Shown one piece after another: positions 5,819 to 14,614 of a stretch of DNA of 43,289 bases. The stretch spans positions 1 to 43,289 of the forward strand of contig JAFXAK010000021.1 of the NCBI GenBank assembly GCA_017517135.1, read 5' to 3'. The stretch comes from Clostridia bacterium. GTDB lineage: Bacteria; Bacillota; Clostridia; Oscillospirales; Acutalibacteraceae. The position numbers were made by a program, and so were the translations under genes. Positions within the stretch are counted from its first letter, which is position 1. Every line of letters starts with the position of its first letter. The notes under the pieces are model-generated. The model was not told the origin of the DNA and searched no databases. It worked only from the letters and a program-made list of their open reading frames with translations.

Positions 5819-8479
5819 TTATTCTTCCGTTTCGTCAAAAGAGGAAAATTCCTCCGCTGTGTCTGTGTTTGCATTCGCTGTACTCTCCCCTGAGAGTGCA
5901 TTCATTTCATACCATTGAGCCTTTGTTATCAATACCTTACGGGGCTTACTGCCTTCGTGAGGACCAACTATACCCTTCTGCTCAAGAGTATCCATAATTC
6001 TGCCCGCCTTTGCAAAACCAAGTCCTAAATGTCTTTGCAATGCGGAAATAGATGCTTTTTCGGGAGTTCCCACGAGCAGCTCTATTGCTCTTACAAGAAG
6101 CTCATCATTTGCATCAACCGCTGAACCTGCAGAAGAATCATCAGATGATTTTTTCTTTTCCGTTGCAGCCTGACGGTCAATTTCCTGCTGTACATTATCG
6201 TCATAATTTGTTGTTCCGTTTGCTCTTATGAAGGATACAACATTTTCAATTTCTTTATCTGCCAGATAACTGCCCTGAACTCGTATAGGCTTGGGGAGAC
6301 CTACGGGATAATAAAGCATATCACCGTAACCCATAAGCTTTTCTGCACCCGCTGAATCAATAATTGTTCTTGAGTCAATCTGTGATTTAACGGTAAGCGC
6401 AATACGGCTGGGAATGTTAGCCTTGATAACACCTGTGATAACATCAACAGAAGGACGCTGAGTTGCAATGACAAGATGCATGCCTGCCGCACGAGCCATC
6501 TGTGCAAGGCGCTGAATGGAATCTTCAACCTCTGCGGGAGCTACTGTCATAAGGTCTGCAAGCTCGTCGATAAATATAACGATATGCGGCATCTTTACAA
6601 GGTCTTCTCTCTCTTCGCAAAGACTGTTATAAGCACCTATATCTCTTACACCGTTTGCATTGAGTGTTTTATAACGCGAAAGCATTTCTGTTACCGCCCA
6701 GCCCAATGCACCCGATGCTTTTCGGGGATCGGAAACAACGGGAACAAGAAGATGCGGAAGACCGTTATAAGGTACAAATTCAACCTGCTTGGGATCTATA
6801 AGCAATATTTTTACCTCATCGGGTGTGGCATTGTAAAGCAGACTTACAATCATTGTGTTAAGACATACTGATTTACCCGAGCCTGTGGTACCCGCAACAA
6901 GCAGATGCGGCATTTTTGTAAGGTCTGAATAAACGGGCTCACCCGAAATATCCTTACCGAGTGCAACGGTAAGCTTGCTTTTTGCATTTCTGTATTTATC
7001 GGTATCAATTATTTCTCTGAATGTTACGGTTGTTTTGTTTTTATTCGGTATTTCTATGCCTATTGCGGCTTTATTGGGAATAGGTGCTTCAATACGAAGA
7101 CCTGCGGGAGCTGCCATATGCAAAGCAAGGTCATCTGCAAGTCCCACAAACTTGCTGATTTTCACACCGGGTGCGGGGGATAATTCATATCTTGTTACGG
7201 TAGGACCGGGTACAACATCAACGATACTTGCATTAACATTGAAGCTGTTAAGAGCAGCTATCAGCTTTTCACCGTTAGCTCTGAGCTCTCTTTCGTTAAA
7301 GCCTGATTCATTGGGCTTCGGTCTGTTAAGACAGTCAAGCGGAGGTAATACATATTCCTTTTCAACGGGTTCAAGCAAAGCGGAATCAAGAGTATTGTTG
7401 AGCTCTTCTTTTTCCTTTTCATCGAGAGGTGCGAGCTTTTCGGGCTTTTGTTCTGCAACGGGTTGTGTATATGTATCCGCATAAACCTCTGCTTCAGGCT
7501 CGTTTACATTCTCAACAACATTATCGAAAATTGAAAAAAGATTCTGAGGCTTTTCTTCCTGTTTTTGTTCTTTCGGCTCGCTTCTTTTAACAACCCTTAT
7601 ATTTTTACCCGCACCTGCATTGCTCGGAATATCAAAAAGAGAGGTAACCGCTTTTTCATCCTCGGCATCAACCTCGCTTACTGCAGGAGCATCGCTTGAA
7701 TTATAAAAATCATCCATTATTTTTGAAGGATCAACATCGTCTTTTTTGGACTTTACCCGTTGTGCACGGTTATCGGCAATTTCTCTTTTTTTCTTTTCAT
7801 AGGTATCCTTTGTTTTTTCAATAGCATCCTCCGTATATTCACCCACAATTTTAGCAGGCTTTTCCATTTTGGAAAGAAGCTTGAACAATGTGATACCGAA
7901 TAAGAACATAATATCGGCAAAGAAGCACATAAAACAGATAATATTTGCTATAATTCTGGATTTGCCGAGATGGAAAAGCGCTCCTCCGAAAACAGCACCC
8001 AAAACGCCGCCGGACGAAAACGCCGACTGTTCATGTGCCATAACAGAAGAATAAATATTTTCAATATTTTCACCGAAGGTCATTTCGGCATCGGCAGACT
8101 TGTTGATATGGATAAGTCCGCATACCGTGACCAGAAGCACAAAAAGCTCAAACAGCTTTACATAATGAATTTTCTGCTGCTTGTTAAGTACAGTCACAAC
8201 ACCTAAAAAAAGTACGGCAAACGGAATATAAAATCCGCAGACACCGAATACGGCAAAATAGAAGGTGTGTATTGTGTTCCACAGAGAATTTTCATCCCCC
8301 GAGAACAATGCGATAATAAGAAGCAAAAGTCCTCCCACAAAGGTTAAGCTTGATTTAACCTCCTGTTTTCTGAGAACCTCACCGAGTGTTATCTGCTGAT
8401 TTGATTTCTTTGATTTTTTCTTAGCTTTAGACGAAGCCGTTTTCTTTTTAGTAGAAGTTTTTTTTGAGTTAGCTGCCAA
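5819..8479 (-). CDS. ftsK: DNA translocase FtsK/SpoIIIE
   Basis: An 886-residue membrane-anchored motor that pumps chromosomal DNA through the division or sporulation septum. A lysine-rich start is followed by four or five membrane segments (about 43-60, 70-98, 106-124, 155-170, 176-200) and an acidic linker (~210-370). The RecA-like motor has Walker A 'GTTGSGKS' at 530-537 and Walker B 'IVIFIDEL' at 633-640. The C-terminal winged-helix gamma domain (~810-880) recognises the orienting KOPS/SRS sequences. The start is TTG: a GGGAGAT site lies 7 nt upstream and no ATG competes. It follows the TepA-like gene, an arrangement also found near spoIIIE in Bacillus. In a spore former it could equally be named spoIIIE. 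Confidence 0.96.
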   Translation of the reverse strand: MAANSKKTSTKKKTASSKAKKKSKKSNQQITLGEVLRKQEVKSSLTFVGGLLLLIIALFSGDENSLWNTIHTFYFAVFGVCGFYIPFAVLFLGVVTVLNKQQKIHYVKLFELFVLLVTVCGLIHINKSADAEMTFGENIENIYSSVMAHEQSAFSSGGVLGAVFGGALFHLGKSRIIANIICFMCFFADIMFLFGITLFKLLSKMEKPAKIVGEYTEDAIEKTKDTYEKKKREIADNRAQRVKSKKDDVDPSKIMDDFYNSSDAPAVSEVDAEDEKAVTSLFDIPSNAGAGKNIRVVKRSEPKEQKQEEKPQNLFSIFDNVVENVNEPEAEVYADTYTQPVAEQKPEKLAPLDEKEKEELNNTLDSALLEPVEKEYVLPPLDCLNRPKPNESGFNERELRANGEKLIAALNSFNVNASIVDVVPGPTVTRYELSPAPGVKISKFVGLADDLALHMAAPAGLRIEAPIPNKAAIGIEIPNKNKTTVTFREIIDTDKYRNAKSKLTVALGKDISGEPVYSDLTKMPHLLVAGTTGSGKSVCLNTMIVSLLYNATPDEVKILLIDPKQVEFVPYNGLPHLLVPVVSDPRKASGALGWAVTEMLSRYKTLNANGVRDIGAYNSLCEEREDLVKMPHIVIFIDELADLMTVAPAEVEDSIQRLAQMARAAGMHLVIATQRPSVDVITGVIKANIPSRIALTVKSQIDSRTIIDSAGAEKLMGYGDMLYYPVGLPKPIRVQGSYLADKEIENVVSFIRANGTTNYDDNVQQEIDRQAATEKKKSSDDSSAGSAVDANDELLVRAIELLVGTPEKASISALQRHLGLGFAKAGRIMDTLEQKGIVGPHEGSKPRKVLITKAQWYEMNALSGESTANANTDTAEEFSSFDETEE

Positions 8480-8547
8480 TTTTATTATCTCCCGATATTA
8501 ATTTATTGATATAATATTTTAGCACTAAAAGAAAAAAAAATCAACAC

Positions 8548-9285
8548 TCAGTTATCTTTTTGTGAGCACATCGTGTCAAGCAGAGATATAGCATCAGCGA
8601 GTGTGCCTACCGTATCAATAAGTCCTGCACTGACTGCATCATCGCCGTTGAGAACAGTTCCGAGATCCTGCACAAGTTCTCCCGTTGTAAGCATAAGCTC
8701 ACGAAATTTATCAGGTGAAATATTTGAATTATCGCTAACAAAACGAACTATTCTTTCCTGCATATTTCTGAAATACTCGAATGACTGCTCCACACCTAAA
8801 ACAAGTCCGTTTATTCTTACGGGATGTACCGTCATAGTTGCAGATTTTGCAATAAGAGACTTTTTTGCAGCAACAGCCAAAGGTACACCTATAGAATGTC
8901 CGCCGCCGAGAACAAGCGAAACACTCGGCTTTTTCATTCCCGCAATAAGCTCTGCTATAGCAAGACCTGCTTCAATATCACCGCCTACGGTATTAAGAAT
9001 GAGCAGCAGACCGTCAATCTGCTCATTTTCCTCAATTGCAACAAGCTTCGGAATAACATGCTCATATTTTGTTGTTTTATTCTGCGAGGGTAAAATATAG
9101 TGTCCTTCAATCTGTCCTATTATTGTCATACAGTAATAAAAACGGCCGTTATTCCTGATTTTTACACAGCCGTCCGTTAATTCCGAATTATTCCCCTCTT
9201 CGTTATCCTGTATATCATTGTCTGCATTTGTCTGTACCGTAAAATTTTCTCTGTTTACAAAAAATTTATTAAAATTGTTATCCAT
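8548..9285 (-). CDS. TepA-like ClpP-family serine protease
   Basis: A 245-residue protein of the ClpP/crotonase fold, TepA (translocation-enhancing protein) type. The first ~45 residues are polar and probably disordered. The protease domain has '[15 protein letters not shown]' (oxyanion region, ~94-107), the nucleophile S131 in 'GGGHSIGV', and H154 in 'TVHPVR', matching the catalytic order of ClpP. A C-terminal aspartate is likely. No signal peptide is visible, so it acts in the cytosol, possibly on substrates near the membrane. A GGGGT site precedes the ATG. It is the first gene of the run leading to ftsK, 68 nt further on. Confidence 0.86.
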   Translation of the reverse strand: MDNNFNKFFVNRENFTVQTNADNDIQDNEEGNNSELTDGCVKIRNNGRFYYCMTIIGQIEGHYILPSQNKTTKYEHVIPKLVAIEENEQIDGLLLILNTVGGDIEAGLAIAELIAGMKKPSVSLVLGGGHSIGVPLAVAAKKSLIAKSATMTVHPVRINGLVLGVEQSFEYFRNMQERIVRFVSDNSNISPDKFRELMLTTGELVQDLGTVLNGDDAVSAGLIDTVGTLADAISLLDTMCSQKDN

Positions 9286-9369
9286 AAGAAAATACCCCGT
9301 AAATTAAAACTTCACAGATATTTTTTACATTATCCGTAAAATTAATGCACAAATTTTATTAAAACTTAA

Positions 9370-9398
9370 TTGACAATATCTTGTATAAGTATTAAAAT
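9370..9398 (+). promoter_or_regulatory. Sigma-A promoter for the aconitase-icd-rex operon
   Basis: -35 TTGACA (9370-9375), 17-nt spacer, -10 TAAAAT (9393-9398). Predicted start near 9405, leaving a leader of about 25 nt. Confidence 0.85.
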
Positions 9399-9430
9399 AT
9401 AGTGTACTAAAAATTCAGAAGGTGAAAAGA

Positions 9431-11359
9431 ATGGGTTATACACTTGCACAAAAAATAATTAAAGCCCATCTCGTCAGCGGTGAAATGATTCCCGGAACAG
9501 AGATAGGCCTCAGAATAGATCAGACACTCACTCAGGACGCAACGGGTACTATGGCATATCTTCAGTTTGAAGCTATGAATATAGACAGAGTAAAAACCGA
9601 ATTGTCCGTAGCGTACATTGACCACAATACATTACAGAACGGCTTTGAAAATGCCGACGACCACAGATTTATACAGTCTGTTGCGCAGAAACGCGGAATA
9701 AGATTTTCCCGTCCCGGTAACGGAATCTGTCATCAGGTTCATCTTGAACGCTTCGGTATCCCCGGAAAAACCTTATTGGGCTCAGACAGTCACACCCCCA
9801 CAGGCGGCGGTATAGGTATGCTCGCAATGGGTGCCGGCGGACTCGATGTTGCTGTTGCAATGGGCGGCGGCACATATTATATCCCGATGCCGAAAATTGT
9901 TAAAGTAAATCTCACAGGCAAATTAAATGATTGGGTTGCCGCTAAAGACATAATCCTTGAGGTTCTGAGAATTATGTCCGTTAAAGGCGGTGTTGGCAAA
10001 ATAGTTGAATACTGCGGAGAGGGAGTAAAAACACTTTCCGTTCCAGAGAGAGCAACTATCACCAATATGGGTGCAGAGCTTGGTGCAACAACATCAATCT
10101 TTCCCTCCGACGAAATCACTCGTGCTTTCCTTAAGGCTCAGGGCAGAGAAGATGTATTCGTTGAATTAAGTGCAGACGAAGATGCTGTTTACGATGAAGA
10201 AATCAATATTGACCTTTCCTCTCTCGTTCCTCTTGCTGCAATGCCTCATATGCCCGACAGAGTTAAAGCTGTAGACGAAATCGGTCAGATAAAAATTGAT
10301 CAGGTTTGCATAGGCTCCTGCACAAACTCTTCTCTTTTTGATATGCTCAAGGTTGCCGCAATACTTAAAGGCAAAACGGTAGCTCCCAATGTAAGCCTTT
10401 CTATAGCTCCCGGCTCAAAGCAGGTACTTACAATGCTTTCACTCAACGGTGCTCTTGCAGATATGATTGCGGCAGGTGCAAGAATCCTTGAAAGTGCATG
10501 CGGTCCCTGTATCGGTATGGGACAGTCCCCCAACTCAAAGGGTATTTCACTGAGAACCTTCAACAGAAACTTTGAGGGCCGTTCAGGTACTGCAGATGCA
10601 GGTGTTTTCCTTGTAAGTCCCGAGGTTGCCGCAGCTTCTGCAATAAGCGGTGTTCTTACCAATCCTCAGACTCTCGGCAAAATGCCCGAAATTCATATGC
10701 CCGCCTCTTTCCTTGTAAACGACAATATGGTGCTTATGCCCGATTCTCCCGAAGAAGCGCCAAGCAGAGAAATCTGCTACGGTCCCAATATCAAATCCGT
10801 TCCCGTAGGCAAAGCACTTGAAGAAACAATCTCTTCTACTGCAATCCTTAAAGTCGGTGATAATATAACAACCGACCACATTATGCCTGCAGGTGCAAAG
10901 ATACTTCCCTACCGTTCAAATGTACCGCACCTTTCCAAATTCTGCTTCGGTGTATGCGATGAAACATTCCCCGAAAGATGTCTCAAGGCAGGCTCAGGTA
11001 TCATTATAGGCGGTGCCAACTACGGTCAGGGCTCCTCAAGAGAGCATGCGGCACTCGTTCCCCTTTACCTCGGCATAAGAGCTGTTGTTGCAAAATCTTT
11101 CGCAAGAATGCACAAAGCAAATCTTATCAACTCAGGTATTCTGCCTCTTACTTTCGCAAATGCAGATGATTATGACAAGATTTCACAGGGTGACGGATTA
11201 AAGCTTGTTAATATCCTTGACACCGTTAAACACGGAACAAAGGCAGTCCTTGAAAATACAACAACAAATGAAACCTATGAGCTTGAAGCCGATTTCTCGG
11301 AAAGAGCAAGAAACATTCTTGTTCACGGCGGTCTTCTCAACTACACGGCTTCCAAATAA
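9431..11359 (+). CDS. Aconitate hydratase
   Basis: A 642-residue aconitase of the shorter bacterial type that interconverts citrate and isocitrate. Three cysteines that bind the [4Fe-4S] cluster are visible: C297 in 'GSCTNSS' and C357 and C360 in 'SACGPCIG'. The 'GSDSHTPTGGG' substrate motif is near 117-127, and the C-terminal swivel domain carries 'GANYGQGSSREHAAL'. I use the ATG at 9431; the GTG 9 nt earlier is part of the ribosome site AGAAGGTG. It is the first gene of the operon with isocitrate dehydrogenase and rex. No citrate synthase is present in the window. Confidence 0.94.
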   Translation: MGYTLAQKIIKAHLVSGEMIPGTEIGLRIDQTLTQDATGTMAYLQFEAMNIDRVKTELSVAYIDHNTLQNGFENADDHRFIQSVAQKRGIRFSRPGNGICHQVHLERFGIPGKTLLGSDSHTPTGGGIGMLAMGAGGLDVAVAMGGGTYYIPMPKIVKVNLTGKLNDWVAAKDIILEVLRIMSVKGGVGKIVEYCGEGVKTLSVPERATITNMGAELGATTSIFPSDEITRAFLKAQGREDVFVELSADEDAVYDEEINIDLSSLVPLAAMPHMPDRVKAVDEIGQIKIDQVCIGSCTNSSLFDMLKVAAILKGKTVAPNVSLSIAPGSKQVLTMLSLNGALADMIAAGARILESACGPCIGMGQSPNSKGISLRTFNRNFEGRSGTADAGVFLVSPEVAAASAISGVLTNPQTLGKMPEIHMPASFLVNDNMVLMPDSPEEAPSREICYGPNIKSVPVGKALEETISSTAILKVGDNITTDHIMPAGAKILPYRSNVPHLSKFCFGVCDETFPERCLKAGSGIIIGGANYGQGSSREHAALVPLYLGIRAVVAKSFARMHKANLINSGILPLTFANADDYDKISQGDGLKLVNILDTVKHGTKAVLENTTTNETYELEADFSERARNILVHGGLLNYTASK

Positions 11360-11374
11360 AAAAGGAGGATAATT

Positions 11375-12544
11375 ATGTACGAAGCAAATATAAAAAATGC
11401 TCTTGAAGCATACGAAAAACTTCTCCGCACTCAGCTTGAGAGAAATGACAGAATAAAGGAAACAAAGGATTTTGTTGAATACGATAAGCTCGACAAAATC
11501 ATCATCGGTGTCTGCGGCGGTGACGGCATAGGTCCCGTTATCACCGAGGAATCCGCAAAGGTATTGAAATTCCTTCTCAAAAAGGATGTTGAAGCAGGAA
11601 AAGTGGAATTCCGCAACATTGAAGGCCTTACAATTGAAAACAGAATTGCAAAAATGCAGCCTATTCCTGACGATGTTATGGCACAGTTAAAGGAATGTCA
11701 TGTTATCCTTAAAGGCCCCACAACAACTCCTCAGGCAGGTGACGGCAGACCTAATATTGAAAGTGCAAATGTTGCAATGAGAAAAGCTCTTGACCTTTTT
11801 GCAAATGTAAGACCTGTAAGAATCCCCGAGGAAGGCATTGACTGGACATTCTTCAGAGAAAACACAGAGGGTGCATATGCAGTAGGCTCATGTGGCATAA
11901 ATGTTACAGATGATCTTGCTATGGACTTTGTTGTTACTACAACTGAAGGCACACAGAGAATTGCCCGTCTTGCTTATAACTATGCAAGAGCAAATAAAAA
12001 AGAAAGAGTTTCCATCATTCAAAAAGCAAATGTAATCAAAACAACAGACGGTAAATTCTTAAAGCTTTGCAAGGAAATCGGTGAAGAATACCCCGAAATC
12101 ATTACAGATGAATGGTATATTGATATCTGCACGGCAAAGCTTATAGACAAAAAAAGAAGAACTGATTTCAAGGTTTTCATTCTTCCCAATCTTTACGGTG
12201 ATATCATCACAGACGAAGCTGCAGAATTCCAGGGCGGTGTAGGTACTGCAGGAAGTGCAAATATCGGTAAGAGATATGCTATGTTTGAAGCTATCCACGG
12301 TTCTGCACCCAGAATGGTAAGCGAAGGCAGAGGTCAGTATGCTGATCCTTGCTCAATGCTCAGAGCTTCGGCAATGCTGCTTTCTCACATAGGCTACATA
12401 AAGGAAAGCGAAGCTCTTGATAAAGCACTTGATATTTGTATGTTTGAAGAAGCTGCAATAAAAATCACCGGCAGAGAAACAGGTGCAACCTGCAGCGAAT
12501 TTGCAGAATATGTAATGAACAAACTTACTCAGATTATTGAATAA
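11375..12544 (+). CDS. icd: Isocitrate dehydrogenase (cofactor NAD or NADP not resolved)
   Basis: A 389-residue member of the isocitrate/isopropylmalate dehydrogenase family, which oxidatively decarboxylates isocitrate to 2-oxoglutarate. Visible: a ~40-residue N-terminal extension, 'GGDGIGP' at 48-54, the substrate loop 'ESANVAMRKALDLFANVRP' (~129-147) with its conserved serine, 'FRENTEGAY' (~160-168), metal-binding aspartates in 'NLYGDIITDEAAEFQGG', and 'IHGSAPR'. The residues after HGSAP (Arg-Met) match neither the usual Lys-Tyr of NADP enzymes nor the Asp-Ile of NAD enzymes. Position next to aconitase favours isocitrate over isopropylmalate. A perfect AGGAGG site lies ahead of it, 15 nt after acn. 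Confidence 0.9.
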   Translation: MYEANIKNALEAYEKLLRTQLERNDRIKETKDFVEYDKLDKIIIGVCGGDGIGPVITEESAKVLKFLLKKDVEAGKVEFRNIEGLTIENRIAKMQPIPDDVMAQLKECHVILKGPTTTPQAGDGRPNIESANVAMRKALDLFANVRPVRIPEEGIDWTFFRENTEGAYAVGSCGINVTDDLAMDFVVTTTEGTQRIARLAYNYARANKKERVSIIQKANVIKTTDGKFLKLCKEIGEEYPEIITDEWYIDICTAKLIDKKRRTDFKVFILPNLYGDIITDEAAEFQGGVGTAGSANIGKRYAMFEAIHGSAPRMVSEGRGQYADPCSMLRASAMLLSHIGYIKESEALDKALDICMFEEAAIKITGRETGATCSEFAEYVMNKLTQIIE

Positions 12545-12556
12545 GCAGGAAAAGAC

Positions 12557-13201
12557 ATGAAAAACTCCAAAGAAATATCCGCTTCGGTAATATCAAGATT
12601 ACCTCGGTATTACAGATTTTTATGTGATTTGCACTCAAAGGGTGTAATAAGAGTTTCATCAAAAGAATTAGCATCAATAATGGGCGTAACTGCCTCACAG
12701 ATACGACAGGATTTTAACTGCTTCGGCGGCTTCGGACAGCAAGGATACGGTTACCAGGTTGAGCAGTTAAAAAATGAAATGTCGGAAATTCTCGGTTTGA
12801 ATGAAATAAAAACAGCAATACTTATCGGTGCAGGTAATCTCGGACGAGCCGTTGCAAGCCAGCTTTCCTTTGAAGATAAAGGCTTCAAGCTTGTGGCTAT
12901 TTTCGATTGCGATCCCCTGTTCAAGGGAATGAAAATCCGTGATTTGCCGATAAAGGGTGACGATGAAATCGAAGCCTTTTGCAATGAAGCAAAGCCTGAT
13001 ATGGCAGTTTTGTGTCTGCCCGCCGATAAAGCACCCGAAATGGTGGATGAGCTTATCAGGCTCGGCATCAGAAGCTTCTGGAACTTTTCACATTATGACA
13101 TTCACAGGAAATACCCCGATGTATGCGTAGCAAATGTGCATCTGAGTGACTCCTTGATGACCTTATCCTACAAAATAAAAAACAATGATGGTAATTGGTG
13201 A
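12557..13201 (+). CDS. rex: Redox-sensing transcriptional repressor Rex
   Basis: A 214-residue repressor that binds DNA when NADH is low relative to NAD+. The N-terminal winged helix (about 1-80) has the typical 'RLPRYYRFLCDL' and 'SSKELASIMGVTASQIRQDF' helices and 'GGFGQQGYGY'. The Rossmann domain begins with 'GAGNLGRA' at 91-98, and the C-terminal swapped helix has the conserved 'FWNFSHYDI'-type region. It follows icd by 12 nt, so repressor and TCA-branch enzymes share one transcript. A probable operator is at 20885-20902. I saw no good Rex site at the promoter of its own operon. Confidence 0.96.
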   Translation: MKNSKEISASVISRLPRYYRFLCDLHSKGVIRVSSKELASIMGVTASQIRQDFNCFGGFGQQGYGYQVEQLKNEMSEILGLNEIKTAILIGAGNLGRAVASQLSFEDKGFKLVAIFDCDPLFKGMKIRDLPIKGDDEIEAFCNEAKPDMAVLCLPADKAPEMVDELIRLGIRSFWNFSHYDIHRKYPDVCVANVHLSDSLMTLSYKIKNNDGNW

Positions 13202-13206
13202 AAACT

Positions 13207-13878
13207 ATGCTGAAAATAGTCAGTCTTGATATAGTTGATTTAATATCCTTCCCTGCCGGAATTTTGTTTGTCCTGAAAGAAAATCTTGAAAACAATTCAG
13301 TAAAGGTTTCCTTTTACAGCTTTGATATATCCACCAATAAAATTGCTACAGTAACAAAAAATGCCTATCTGCTGACAAAGTTCGGGGCATCCTTTGAGCC
13401 TATAGCAAAGCAGCTCGGAGACTATGTTTCCTGCGATACCGCAAAGCTGTGGAACGGACAGACATTTATTATATATTCTTCGGGTGAAATGGGTGTCTTT
13501 GATGACAGAGGGCAGCTTTTAAGAACAGGTGATCTTACCTACCGTGATGCACCTGCAAGAGATGTTGCTATAGACAACAACTATATATGGAGCGTTGTTC
13601 CGTCTAAAAATCTTATAATCAAATATTCACTTCTTCAGAACAGAGTTGTTATGAGAATAGGCGGAGATAATTCAACAACATTTTCAAATCCCGTAGCAAT
13701 TGAAGAATATGACGGTTATTTATATGTATGCAATCAGGATTCCTGTAAAATAAAACGCGTAAAACTCAGCGATTATTCCGTTGACGAATATAAGGAATTT
13801 GATGAGCCTGTATATAAATATCTTCGTGTCGGAACAAATGAATTTGTTATACTTGAATCCGGTGTATATATGCTCTGA
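13207..13878 (+). CDS. Unknown protein, beta-propeller-like
   Basis: A 223-residue protein I do not recognise. It has no membrane segment, signal peptide or cysteine cluster. It reads as repeated beta strands with 'NNYIWSVVPSKNLIIKYSL', 'YDGYLYVCNQDSCKIKRVKL' and a closing 'YLRVGTNEFVIL', which resembles NHL/YncE-type propeller blades of about 45 residues; at this length it would hold four or five blades. I start at the ATG at 13207, just after the rex stop (13199-13201), with a GGTG site. An in-frame TTG at 13195 inside rex is possible. It is the last gene of the acn-icd-rex operon and is followed by a strong terminator. Function unknown. Confidence 0.7.
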   Translation: MLKIVSLDIVDLISFPAGILFVLKENLENNSVKVSFYSFDISTNKIATVTKNAYLLTKFGASFEPIAKQLGDYVSCDTAKLWNGQTFIIYSSGEMGVFDDRGQLLRTGDLTYRDAPARDVAIDNNYIWSVVPSKNLIIKYSLLQNRVVMRIGGDNSTTFSNPVAIEEYDGYLYVCNQDSCKIKRVKLSDYSVDEYKEFDEPVYKYLRVGTNEFVILESGVYML

Positions 13879-13914
13879 TAAAGTTAAAATTTTAATATTG
13901 CATAAAACACATAC

Positions 13915-13952
13915 AGAGAATTTGTCTTAAATCGACAAATTCTCTTTTTTTA
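13915..13952 (+). terminator. Rho-independent terminator of the acn-icd-rex operon
   Basis: Perfect 12-bp stem AGAGAATTTGTC / GACAAATTCTCT with a 7-nt loop, followed by seven T residues. Confidence 0.95.
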
Positions 13953-13963
13953 TTCTTAAATTG

Positions 13964-13992
13964 TTTACACTGTCAAGTGTGAATGTTATAAT
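13964..13992 (+). promoter_or_regulatory. Sigma-A promoter for pyrR with an overlapping palindrome
   Basis: -35 TTTACA (13964-13969), 17-nt spacer, -10 TATAAT (13987-13992). A 20-bp imperfect palindrome, TTTACACTGTCAAGTGTGAA (13964-13983, arms match 7 of 8), covers the -35 box and most of the spacer, where a bound repressor would block RNA polymerase. Confidence 0.8.
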
Positions 13993-14025
13993 TAAAATAA
14001 GAATTTAGTGTAAGGAGATGAATTT

Positions 14026-14565
14026 TTGGTATTCAAATCACAACTGTTGGATTCTCCGGCAATAGAGAGAGCCTTACGGCGTATTTCATTTGAAATAATT
14101 GAAAAAAACAGAGGCACGGACAACCTGTGTATAATAGGTATCCAACGCAGAGGTGTTTTTATTGCCGAAAAAATCAGAAACAATATTCTGGACACCGAAG
14201 GCGTACAAATTCCCGTAGGCTCACTGGATATAACTCTTTACAGAGATGATATTATCATCGACGGAGAAAATCCGATAATAAATTCAACCGATGTCCCGTT
14301 TGATATCACAGGCAAAAAAGTCATTCTTACAGACGATGTTCTGTATACAGGAAGAACTGTCAGAGCCGCTATTGATACCCTCTTTTCACTCGGACGGCCT
14401 GCCTGTATACAATTTGCTGCATTGATTGACCGTGGACACAGAGAACTGCCGATCAAAGCAGATTATGTCGGCAAAAACATCCCCACCTCTCACAATGAGG
14501 TTGTGAAAGTAACATTCAAAGAATATGATAACTGCGAAACTGCAGTGTCTATATACAATAAATAA
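14026..14565 (+). CDS. pyrR: PyrR, bifunctional pyr operon regulator / uracil phosphoribosyltransferase
   Basis: A 179-residue type I phosphoribosyltransferase. The PRPP loop 'VILTDDVLYTGRTV' is at about 99-112, with 'CIIGIQRRGV' at 35-44 and 'LDITLYRDD' at 68-76, all hallmark PyrR sequences. PyrR binds pyr mRNA leaders in response to UMP and makes UMP from uracil. The start is TTG, 8 nt after AGGAG; the ATG at 14018 is out of frame. No pyrimidine genes and no anti-terminator leader are found next to it; the following gene is an aldose epimerase. It is therefore an orphan pyrR, presumably acting on pyr genes elsewhere. Confidence 0.94.
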   Translation: MVFKSQLLDSPAIERALRRISFEIIEKNRGTDNLCIIGIQRRGVFIAEKIRNNILDTEGVQIPVGSLDITLYRDDIIIDGENPIINSTDVPFDITGKKVILTDDVLYTGRTVRAAIDTLFSLGRPACIQFAALIDRGHRELPIKADYVGKNIPTSHNEVVKVTFKEYDNCETAVSIYNK

Positions 14566-14614
14566 AAATCTCCCAATACAAAAATCAAAGCAAACGGAAA
14601 GGAAACAATTTATT

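Noticed and set aside
6975-7484. Long plus-strand ORF inside ftsK (169 codons), and similar long antisense frames in aconitase, tepA and IolD genes
   Set aside because: Shadows of strongly coding genes on the other strand; no ribosome site or domain signature.
9359-9376. Possible Rex site at the aconitase promoter
   Set aside because: Right half matches 6 of 7 but the left half only about 3 of 7, so it is not better than chance in AT-rich DNA.
9411-9425. CodY-like box near the aconitase start
   Set aside because: Only about 10 of 15 positions match and it lies in the ribosome binding site.
13195-13206. Upstream TTG start for the propeller-like gene, overlapping rex
   Set aside because: The ATG at 13207 has the better-placed GGTG site; the overlap start remains possible but less likely.
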